A stretch of 6,359 nucleotides of DNA from Spirochaetaceae bacterium (GTDB lineage: Bacteria > Spirochaetota > Spirochaetia > DSM-27196 > SKKC01). The stretch is from positions 1-6,359 of the forward strand of contig PUOG01000118.1 of the NCBI GenBank assembly GCA_003552745.1. The letters run 5' to 3'. The notes under the pieces are model-generated. The model ran no database searches, was not told where the DNA came from, and was given only the letters and a program-made list of their open reading frames with translations. Positions 1 to 5,970 of the stretch are shown piece by piece (the stretch's first letter is position 1; the number at the start of each line of letters is the position of its first letter). The position numbers and the translations under genes were made by a program.

Positions 1-793
1 CCTGCTGTACCAGAATGGTAGCGGCATTGTTCATCGCCGTCGCGTTCGTCGGCTGCAGGTCGAGGATCTCGTTGAACGCATCGAGCGAATCATCGAGCCG
101 CTCCATCTTCTGATACACGATACCGAGGTTATTCAGCGCGTCGGTCCACCCCGGCCTGCGGGTGAGGCTCTCCTGATACTCGCGTCCGGCTTCGTCGAGA
201 CGGTTCAGCTTCTCCAGCGCAATACCGAGGTTGTAATGCAGTTTCGGATGATGCGGATCGACAGTCTGACCTCTCTGAAAGACCTCAACGGCTGCTTCGA
301 GCTCACCCTCCTGTTCGAGAAGCGTTCCCAGGTTGTTGTACGCCATGACCAGCTCGGGATCGAGCTCGATCGCTTTTTCGTACGCTTCGCGTGCATCCTC
401 GATATTCCCGAGGCTTTTGTGTATGTTTCCGAGATTGTAGTAGACGTCGGCGCGGTCAGGCGCCCGTTCGAGCGCACCCTCGACGGCGACCAGAGCATCC
501 GAATAGCGTCCGATGTTGCGATAGGCGACTCCGAGGTTGTTCAGCGCCTCGACGTTGTCCGGTTCGAGGTCCGTCGCACGACGATAGGAACGAGCCGCAC
601 GTTCGTGGCGACCGGCGGCACTCTGCACCCAGCCCATGAGCAGATGGACCTGCGCTCGGCTCGGTAGCTCCCGGGTAAGCCGCTGGGCAAGCTGCTCGGC
701 AACATCGACGTCGCCGATCTTGAGCGCCTTAGCAGCGCGCGAGAAAACCTTGCTCAGCTCTTCGCGTCGTTTTTCCAGCTCTGCCTTCGTCAC
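1..793 (-). CDS. TPR-repeat protein, 5' part (cut by left edge)
   Basis: The 264 codons visible from a GTG start at 793 encode a tetratricopeptide-repeat protein, a scaffold fold used for protein-protein contacts; the partner cannot be told from sequence. After a charged N-terminus of about 46 residues come six consecutive 34-residue repeats in exact register, starting near residues 47, 81, 115, 149, 183 and 217, with a seventh beginning at 251 when the window ends. Typical signatures are ALNNLGVAYRNIGRYSDAL (residues 83-101), VYYNLGNIHKSLGN and AYNNLGTLLEQEGE, each followed by an A-(V/L)-E-(L/R)-x-P turn. No signal peptide or membrane segment is seen, so the visible part looks cytoplasmic. 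The GTG was chosen because the frame is closed upstream by a TGA at 806-808 and GAAGGA (807-802) lies 8 nt before it; the nearby ATG at 798 reads only two codons. It is probably co-transcribed with, and downstream of, the secreted LamG/FnIII gene. The C-terminal end and any further domain lie outside the window. Confidence 0.9.
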   Translation of the reverse strand, partial: MTKAELEKRREELSKVFSRAAKALKIGDVDVAEQLAQRLTRELPSRAQVHLLMGWVQSAAGRHERAARSYRRATDLEPDNVEALNNLGVAYRNIGRYSDALVAVEGALERAPDRADVYYNLGNIHKSLGNIEDAREAYEKAIELDPELVMAYNNLGTLLEQEGELEAAVEVFQRGQTVDPHHPKLHYNLGIALEKLNRLDEAGREYQESLTRRPGWTDALNNLGIVYQKMERLDDSLDAFNEILDLQPTNATAMNNAATILVQQ

Positions 794-801
794 TGCATCT
801 A

Positions 802-807
802 TCCTTC
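802..807 (-). promoter_or_regulatory. Shine-Dalgarno of the TPR gene
   Basis: GAAGGA on the minus strand, 8 nt before the GTG at 793. It overlaps the TGA stop (808-806) of the upstream LamG/FnIII gene. It decides the GTG start and suggests that ribosomes finishing the first gene can reinitiate on the second. Confidence 0.75.
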
Positions 808-2329
808 ACCGACGGCGGGGTCTTCCCCGGACCTCCTCGGCCTCGATGCCTTCGCCGTCGTTCACCTCGTCGTACGCCACGACGGTCATATAGTAGGATC
901 GCCCGTTCTCCAGACCACTCAACTCGAACGACGTCGTGTCGCCAACGTCTACCGGAGAGGGCCCCTCGGCGGCGTCGTCGCCGAAGTACTCACCCGGTCT
1001 TGTCCCATAGTAAACGCGGTAACCCTTTACGTCGACTCCCGGGGCGCGACTCCAGGAGAGGGCCAGCCGGCCGTCGCCCTCGGTAACGCGCACTCGCCCC
1101 GGCGGACCGGGCGGCCTGTTCGGAATATAGCGCATGACAAGGCGCTCTATCTCGGGGGTCGCCGATAGCCGGCCGTCGGGAAAGAGCTCAATGCGAAACT
1201 GAACGAACCGCCGCAGACGGTCGCGCACCGAACGATTAGTCAACTCCACCGGTTCCCAATCGCCGTCGGGTGCGCCGAAACGATCGATTGCATCGCCGGT
1301 TCGCATGAAGAGCGCACTCTCGGTGTTATCCGGTTCCAGCGTCTCCAGATCGATAAACCGGAGCGTTGCGCCGCTCCGTTCGAGGTCGAACGCACGCGTG
1401 GTGAGTATTCCGGCTCCCTCCGAATACTCGTCGAGCACCGACTCGACCGGTTCAAACTCCTGAACCCGGAACTCGTCGAGCAGTCCGCTGTATCCGGCGC
1501 CGATACGAAGCACTCCCGTTCCGTCTCCGCCAAGGTGAGCAAGACGTACCGAGTCTCCCGGTTCGCCGCTATCGGTAGCATACTCGATCGCTACCGGTTC
1601 GCCGTCGATCGTATACTCGAGCATGCCGTTTTCGGCGTTGAACTCGAGGCGATGATGGCTCCAACGGTCGGGGACAATTTCGCGTGCTGAGCTCAGTTTG
1701 ATCTCGTGCGGCGCGAAGTCAGGCAGAATGAAGATGTTCTCGAAGCGCCATCTCAAGCGACCCCGATGTATATCGACCGAGACCCGCTGATCGAGCAGAT
1801 CTCCCTCCACCTCTCTCCCGCCCCGCCAACGCAAGATTTGCTCGCCGTCGTGTACCCGGGAGGGATACATCCAGAACTCGACCGCAAAGCTGTCCCATAC
1901 CCTGCCGGGGCGAAATGCGGCGAGCGGACCACCGGTCAGAGCAATACCGGTTTCCGATCCGAGAAAACGGGCAGCGTACGCTCCCCGCTGCGCGTTTCGC
2001 GCGGTGAAATCGATATCGCTTTCGCGCACACTGTAGTTCCCGGCCGTATCCTCGGCGGAGGCACCGTCGAACTGAAGCAGAAGATCGGTGGTTGCCCGCG
2101 GAAGGTAGGCGGTATCATGGAGCACGGCCACGTCGAGATCGCGCCGCCCCGGCCGGAAGGTGACGTTTCGTGCAAGCTGTACGTCGTTCCAACCGGCCGT
2201 ACCGCCGACGACGATCTCACGCTCGAGCGCCCCGACCGCCATGGGAGCGGCAAAGTGGAGCGAAAGAACGATCACCGCGAGTAGAAGCGGGCAAATGAGC
2301 GGTTTGGGTGCTTCATCGATTGCGTGCAT
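806..2329 (-). CDS. Exported LamG-like / fibronectin type III domain protein
   Basis: 507 residues. An N-terminal hydrophobic segment (residues 11-30, LICPLLLAVIVLSLHFAAPM) followed by A-V-G-A at 31-34 looks like a Sec signal peptide with cleavage near Ala34. There is no lipobox, so it is predicted periplasmic, outer-surface or secreted. Residues about 84-290 fit a LamG/concanavalin A-like jelly-roll: it opens with DLLLQFDGASAEDTAGNYSV, contains FAVEFWMYP (148-156) and RWSHHRLEF (222-230), and ends with LLDEFRVQ (283-290). A further beta-rich stretch (about 305-402) ends in PEIERLVMRYIPN. Residues about 408-503 are a fibronectin type III domain (PPGPPGRVRV, LSWSRAPGVDVKGYRVYYG, YYMTVVAYD). 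Such modules usually bind carbohydrate or protein; I see no catalytic motif. The frame has no earlier start. AGGA lies only 2 nt from the ATG, so the ribosome site is poor. The gene is followed closely by the TPR gene and faces uvrC divergently. The function is unknown; an adhesin or envelope structural role is inference. Confidence 0.85.
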   Translation of the reverse strand: MHAIDEAPKPLICPLLLAVIVLSLHFAAPMAVGALEREIVVGGTAGWNDVQLARNVTFRPGRRDLDVAVLHDTAYLPRATTDLLLQFDGASAEDTAGNYSVRESDIDFTARNAQRGAYAARFLGSETGIALTGGPLAAFRPGRVWDSFAVEFWMYPSRVHDGEQILRWRGGREVEGDLLDQRVSVDIHRGRLRWRFENIFILPDFAPHEIKLSSAREIVPDRWSHHRLEFNAENGMLEYTIDGEPVAIEYATDSGEPGDSVRLAHLGGDGTGVLRIGAGYSGLLDEFRVQEFEPVESVLDEYSEGAGILTTRAFDLERSGATLRFIDLETLEPDNTESALFMRTGDAIDRFGAPDGDWEPVELTNRSVRDRLRRFVQFRIELFPDGRLSATPEIERLVMRYIPNRPPGPPGRVRVTEGDGRLALSWSRAPGVDVKGYRVYYGTRPGEYFGDDAAEGPSPVDVGDTTSFELSGLENGRSYYMTVVAYDEVNDGEGIEAEEVRGRPRRR

Positions 2330-2332
2330 AGT

Positions 2333-2351
2333 CCTATATTGAAGATATCGG
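2333..2351. promoter_or_regulatory. Dyad symmetry in the divergent start region (candidate operator)
   Basis: CCTATAT (2333-2339), a 5-nt spacer, then ATATCGG (2345-2351): an inverted repeat with 6 of 7 matching pairs. It fills most of the 27 nt between the ATG of the LamG/FnIII gene (2329, minus) and the preferred ATG of uvrC (2357, plus). The position suits a protein-binding operator for either or both genes. It is not a textbook LexA box of the proteobacterial (CTGT-N8-ACAG) or Gram-positive (GAAC-N4-GTTC) kind. The binding protein is unknown. Confidence 0.35.
2335..2340 (+). promoter_or_regulatory. Possible -10 element for uvrC
   Basis: TATATT matches the sigma-70 -10 consensus at five of six positions. 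The hexamer 17 nt upstream (2312-2317, TTCATC) matches the -35 consensus only weakly (TT-A, three of six). Transcription from here would begin near 2347, about 10 nt before the ATG at 2357, leaving almost no leader. That would favour a downstream start or a different promoter, so this is a weak call. Confidence 0.22.
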
Positions 2352-2356
2352 CACGT

Positions 2357-4246
2357 ATGAGCGGAGAAAAAGCAGACTTGAACGGCACCGGAAACGAAAC
2401 ATCAATTTCTGTTGGAGAAATTAGACATTCACTGCGTCATTTTCCGACGAAGCCCGGGGTCTATATCATGAAGGATGAGTCCGGCAGCACCATCTACGTT
2501 GGAAAAGCGTTGAATCTGCGCAATCGGGTACGTAGCTACTTCTCCGGTCGGAAGGACCCCAAGACGGCGGTACTCGTAAGCCGGGTCGCCGCGATCGAGC
2601 ACATCGTCTGCCGCAACGAGTACGAGGCGCTGTTGCTCGAGAACTCGCTGATCAAGAAGCATCAGCCGCGCTACAACATCAACCTGAAAGACGGGAAGAC
2701 CTATCCCGTCATACGCGTAACGAACGAGGAGTATCCCCGGGTCTTTCGTACCCGGCGCGTGGTGCACGATGGATCAACCTACTACGGGCCGTACACGAAC
2801 GTTTCGAGCATCGACGCATATCTCGAACTGATCGAACAGCTCTTTCCTCTGCGCAAGTGCCGCGGACCGGTTAGAAAGCGGCCGAGTCCATGTCTCTACT
2901 ATCACATGGGTCGATGCACTGCCGTCTGCGCCGGGAAAACCGAGCGCGCCGAATACCTCTCGAACGTCGAGCGCATCAAGCGGCTGCTCGGCGGGGAACG
3001 GGAGGAGCTGATTCACGAGTTGACCGAGCAGATGCACGACGCCGGTCGTCGACTCGATTTCGAGCGTGCGGCCGGTCTACGTGACACGATTCAGGCGATC
3101 GAGAATCTAGCTCACGAACAGCAGGTAATCGATAACGACCCCGATGTGCGTGATTTCGTCGGAGTGGCGCGTCACGACCAGATGGCGACGTTCGTGGTGT
3201 TCCAGATGCGCGGGGGAAAGCTCATCGGCAGCGATATGTTCCGCACGGACGTCTTCGCCGGCGAGGAGGAAGACCTCCTGCAGTTCGTCCTGCAGTACTA
3301 CTCGCATGTGCGGAAGCCGCCTGCCCGGCTCTTCCTGCCGATGCACGTCGATTGGGAGCAGCTGTCGACGTTCTTTCGCCAGGAGCTCGGAGCCGAGGTA
3401 TCGATCGATACGGCAGCGGGTGCGTCGGCCCCCGGCGAGGCGGTCGAAGTAACCGACGCGGCGGCCGCCCGCGCGGCTTCCATCATAAACATGGCAACCG
3501 AGAACGCCCGACAGGACCTCGAACGGCGCATCCGCGACAGCGGAAACCTGCCGGCGCTCGAGGAGCTGCGCGACACTCTGCAACTGCCGGGTACACCGTA
3601 CCGAATCGAAGGGTTCGACATCGCTCATATTGGCGGCAAGCATCCGGTCGCTTCGCTGGTATCGTTTCACAACGGCGTGCCGGATACTTCGCGTTACCGG
3701 AGCTTCAATCTGCGGACCCTCGACGGCGGTATAGACGACTTCGAGGCGATGCGCGAGGTGATCGCCCGCAGGTATAGCCGGGTGCGCAACGAGGGATCTG
3801 CTACACCCGATCTCATTCTGGTCGACGGCGGGAAAGGACAGGTTGCGGCGGCTCGGGAAATTCTCGAGTCGCTCGAGATGGACGCGATCCCGGTCGTCGG
3901 ACTCGCCAAACGCAATGAGGAGATCTTTCTTCCCGGTCGAAGCGAACCGGTTACGCTGCCGAAGGGTGCCCCGCCGTTGAAGATACTTCAGTACGTACGT
4001 GATGAGGCACACCGCTTTGCGACCTCGCGGCGGGCCGGCAAGCAGGCGAAAGAGCTTGCGATGACCGTCCTCGAGGGGGTGCCGGGTCTCGGGCCGAAGC
4101 GGCTGAAACGGCTGCTCGAAGAGTTCGGCTCGCCGGGGGAGATCGCTCGCCACAGTGCTGCTGAGTTGTCGGCTCGCACCGGACTTCCGGGACGAGTTGC
4201 GCAGTCGGTCGTGGATACGCTCTCGGCGGAGTCGCCGAGCGAATAA
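2357..4246 (+). CDS. uvrC: UvrABC nuclease subunit C (excinuclease)
   Basis: UvrC cuts the damaged strand on both sides of a lesion after loading by UvrA/UvrB in nucleotide excision repair. From ATG 2357 it is 629 residues, the usual length. Residues 34-51 are the GIY-YIG nuclease start (GVYIMKDESGSTIYVGKA; Tyr36, Tyr47), with Arg57 and Glu95 as further expected 3'-incision residues. Cys168, Cys179, Cys187 and Cys191 match the four-cysteine cluster known as an iron-sulfur ligand set in E. coli UvrC. A UVR motif (about 220-255, LDFERAAGLRD) contacts UvrB. The RNase H-like 5'-incision domain has the expected Asp421 (EGFDIAHIGG), Asp490 (LVDGGKGQ) and His552 (RDEAHRFA). Tandem helix-hairpin-helix motifs fill 572-622 (LEGVPGLGPKRLKRLLEEFG). 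All key residues are present, so it should be active. The start is uncertain: GTG 2324 and TTG 2378 are in frame, and homology proper begins only near residue 25. It stands alone on its strand. Confidence 0.97.
   Translation: MSGEKADLNGTGNETSISVGEIRHSLRHFPTKPGVYIMKDESGSTIYVGKALNLRNRVRSYFSGRKDPKTAVLVSRVAAIEHIVCRNEYEALLLENSLIKKHQPRYNINLKDGKTYPVIRVTNEEYPRVFRTRRVVHDGSTYYGPYTNVSSIDAYLELIEQLFPLRKCRGPVRKRPSPCLYYHMGRCTAVCAGKTERAEYLSNVERIKRLLGGEREELIHELTEQMHDAGRRLDFERAAGLRDTIQAIENLAHEQQVIDNDPDVRDFVGVARHDQMATFVVFQMRGGKLIGSDMFRTDVFAGEEEDLLQFVLQYYSHVRKPPARLFLPMHVDWEQLSTFFRQELGAEVSIDTAAGASAPGEAVEVTDAAAARAASIINMATENARQDLERRIRDSGNLPALEELRDTLQLPGTPYRIEGFDIAHIGGKHPVASLVSFHNGVPDTSRYRSFNLRTLDGGIDDFEAMREVIARRYSRVRNEGSATPDLILVDGGKGQVAAAREILESLEMDAIPVVGLAKRNEEIFLPGRSEPVTLPKGAPPLKILQYVRDEAHRFATSRRAGKQAKELAMTVLEGVPGLGPKRLKRLLEEFGSPGEIARHSAAELSARTGLPGRVAQSVVDTLSAESPSE
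2404..2422. promoter_or_regulatory. Perfect 7-5-7 inverted repeat at the 5' end of uvrC
   Basis: AATTTCT (2404-2410), spacer GTTGG, AGAAATT (2416-2422), a perfect 7-bp dyad. It sits in AT-richer sequence covering codons 16-22 of the preferred uvrC frame, in the poorly conserved N-terminal extension ahead of the GIY-YIG domain. It could be an operator overlapping the 5' end of the gene or a short mRNA hairpin. A chance dyad remains possible, and the role is inferred only from symmetry and place. Confidence 0.3.
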
Positions 4247-4334
4247 CCAACCGGTAGGATAGGCCTCCGGCAGGATAAGCCGAGTTCGAGGGGCGGTACT
4301 CACGCGTTCCCGTCGGTGGCCGTTCCCGCCGGCG
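4247..4334. other. Convergent uvrC/holA intergenic gap
   Basis: These 88 nt separate the two convergent stop codons. I find no stem-loop followed by a T-run on either strand, so no intrinsic terminator can be called. The stretch holds a short imperfect tandem repeat: CGTTCCCGTCGG (4305-4316) and CGTTCCCGCCGG (4321-4332), 11 of 12 identical with a 16-nt period. It also has two copies of AGGATA (4256-4261 and 4272-4277). Confidence 0.5.
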
Positions 4335-5360
4335 CTACAGGTAGCTTCCCATCTCGCGTCGCTCACGCTCGGGGTGATACCCGTCCGCGACGATCACATC
4401 ATAGAGAAAGAGCTCGAGCTGCGTCGCATGCCACCGCGAGTGCACGCTTCGCAGCACTTCATCGACTTCAACGAGCCGCGTTATGACTTGTTCGAGGCTC
4501 TCGGCTGTGTACGCTTCCGCCGCGCGCTGGAGATTGCGCTGCGCACGTTTTCCGCGGATCTTGAGCGCGGTGAACGCCTCCTGGCCGCTGTATCGGCGGT
4601 CAAGCATTCGTCGAAACTCCAGGAGCCGCTCGAACTGCCAGACCAGGCCGGCAAGCAGGCCGACACCATTTGATTGTCCGGAGAGCAGGATCGCATGCAG
4701 GCTCTCGAGCGCAGCCTCCAGGTCGCGTTCGCCAATACGGTCGAAGAGGGTGAAGACGTTTTCCTCCCGGCTGTGGTAGATAAACGCATCAATCGTCTCG
4801 ACATCGATCTCTTCGCGATCACCGCTGACAAGCGCGAGCGCATCGCAGGCGCGGGCCATCTCTTCGGTGTTGTTCGCAACCAGATCGAGGAGATACTCGA
4901 TTGCCTCCGCCCCGATTCGCTTCCCACGCCGGCGAAGGTAGGAGTTGATCCAGCCGGACTTCTGGTTATCGAACATCTCCCAGAAGATTCTGGTCGCCGA
5001 CTGTCCGGCGACATTCATGAGCTTCTTATTGATTCGAATCTCATCGCTCTCGAGCACGAGTCTCGCATCCGGGGCCGGCGCCTTCAGATACGCAACAAGT
5101 GCATCGACAGCCTCCGCCCGCTTGATGCTCTCCGCCGACTGAATCACCACCAGTCGTTGCGAGCCGAATAGCGAGCCGTTTCGGAGTGTCTGGACCACCT
5201 CAAGAATGTCACAGTCGAAGGCGTAGTAGCGGTGAACCTCACCTCCCTTGGAGGTCACCGAGTCCATGAGGTTCTGCAGTTGTTTGCGCTTCTCCCCGAG
5301 CTCGGGTCCCAGCAGAATCAGCACTCCGCCGGATGACTTCGTCGTTCGCCGCTCAGACAT
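4335..5360 (-). CDS. holA: DNA polymerase III delta subunit
   Basis: Delta is the clamp-loader subunit that opens the beta sliding clamp so it can be loaded on primed DNA. The 341-residue length is normal for the family. The N-terminal domain begins VLILLGPELGEKRKQL (13-28) without a working P-loop, as expected for delta. It contains the family-typical TLRNGSLFGSQRLVVI (58-73) and YLKAPAPDARLVLES (91-105). A middle helical domain covers about 131-200 (GWINSYLRRRGKRI, LVANNTEEMARACDALAL). The C-terminal collar domain (about 201-325) carries ENVFTLFDRIGERDLEAAL and LLAGLVWQFERLLEFRRML. The assignment rests on this pattern across the whole length, since delta sequences diverge strongly. The ATG overlaps the end of lexA by 8 nt and lacks a clear Shine-Dalgarno, so translation is probably coupled to lexA. 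The ORF ends at TAG, convergent with uvrC. A holA behind lexA could share SOS control; this is inference. Confidence 0.92.
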   Translation of the reverse strand: MSERRTTKSSGGVLILLGPELGEKRKQLQNLMDSVTSKGGEVHRYYAFDCDILEVVQTLRNGSLFGSQRLVVIQSAESIKRAEAVDALVAYLKAPAPDARLVLESDEIRINKKLMNVAGQSATRIFWEMFDNQKSGWINSYLRRRGKRIGAEAIEYLLDLVANNTEEMARACDALALVSGDREEIDVETIDAFIYHSREENVFTLFDRIGERDLEAALESLHAILLSGQSNGVGLLAGLVWQFERLLEFRRMLDRRYSGQEAFTALKIRGKRAQRNLQRAAEAYTAESLEQVITRLVEVDEVLRSVHSRWHATQLELFLYDVIVADGYHPERERREMGSYL

Positions 5361-5970
5361 ACGAGCGCAGCAGATGAACGAGCTTGCCGAGTACGCGAAC
5401 GTTCTGCGAGTAGATCGGGCGAAACGCGTCGTTCGCCGGTTGTAAGCGGATGCGATTCTTTTCCTTATAGAATTGCTTCAGCGTCACGGCATCGTCGACC
5501 ATTGCCACTACGATCTCACCATTATTCGCCGTCGGTTGCTGAACGAAGATTCCGATGTCACCGGAGAATATCCCCGCATCCACCATGCTTTCGCCGCTGA
5601 CGTTCAACGCGAAGTGTCGACCGTTGCCGATCATGCCGGCAGGAACGCTGATAGAGCCCTCGAAGTTCTCTTCGGATAGAAGGGGAACACCGGCGGCGAC
5701 ATTCCCGAGGAGTGGGACATCGACCACACGAGGTTGGTCGTCGTCCTCGACGTGTTCGTCACTCTGGACAAGCTCGATCGTTCGGGATCGATTGTCATTG
5801 CACTGAATTCGGCCCTTCTTCTGGAGCGCCTTAACGTGATCATACGCTCCTTTGACCGATATTCCGAGGTATTCCGAGATTTCGCGATGAGTAGGCGGGT
5901 AGTTGTGAGATCGAATGTAGTCCGCGATATACGTGAGCACCTGATTCTGGCGCGCAGTCAGATTCTTCAT
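5353..5970 (-). CDS. lexA: LexA SOS repressor (self-cleaving)
   Basis: LexA represses DNA-damage genes and inactivates itself by cleavage when RecA filaments form. It has 205 residues, full length. The N-terminal winged helix opens with LTARQNQVLTYIADYI (4-19), followed by PPTHREISEYLGIS (25-38) and a recognition helix in VKGAYDHVKALQKKG. An acidic linker (about 70-80) joins the S24-type peptidase domain. The cleavage bond is Ala93-Gly94 (GNVAAGVP). The catalytic Ser128 lies in VSGESMVDAG and Lys165 in AVTLKQF. The spacings 93-128 and 128-165 equal those of E. coli LexA (84-119 and 119-156), so autocleavage should work. Its ATG overlaps the stop of the upstream sigma-54 regulator as ATGA, with no strong Shine-Dalgarno, which points to coupled translation. 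No standard LexA box is visible just upstream, so its own control site would lie inside the preceding gene or beyond the window. A phage-type repressor is less likely given the clean LexA motifs. Confidence 0.96.
   Translation of the reverse strand: MKNLTARQNQVLTYIADYIRSHNYPPTHREISEYLGISVKGAYDHVKALQKKGRIQCNDNRSRTIELVQSDEHVEDDDQPRVVDVPLLGNVAAGVPLLSEENFEGSISVPAGMIGNGRHFALNVSGESMVDAGIFSGDIGIFVQQPTANNGEIVVAMVDDAVTLKQFYKEKNRIRLQPANDAFRPIYSQNVRVLGKLVHLLRSYV

Noticed and set aside
236..667. 143-codon plus-strand open frame over the TPR gene
   Set aside because: The minus strand encodes six in-register TPRs here, which cannot be chance. The plus frame is its mirror.
1706..2284. 192-codon open frame on the plus strand within the LamG/FnIII gene
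   Set aside because: It is antisense to a signal peptide and lectin-fold coding sequence that explains the DNA well. The product has no domain or signal and lacks a ribosome site.
3107..4366. 419-codon open frame on the minus strand, antisense to uvrC
   Set aside because: It lies opposite the most conserved half of uvrC, is rich in Arg/Leu/His as expected of a reverse reading of a GC-rich gene, and has no recognisable domain. It also runs through the stop of holA. A shadow frame.
5396..5403. GAACGTTC palindrome near the 3' end of lexA
   Set aside because: It resembles half-sites of the Gram-positive LexA box but without the 4-nt spacer, and it lies within coding sequence about 36 nt ahead of the holA start with no promoter visible.
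5861..5880. Tandem ATTCCGAGGT/ATTCCGAGAT in lexA, with another ATTCCGAG at 6025-6032
   Set aside because: All three encode the Leu-Gly-Ile (or Ser-Glu-Tyr) parts of helix-turn-helix motifs with the same favoured codons, so protein sequence and codon use explain the repeat.
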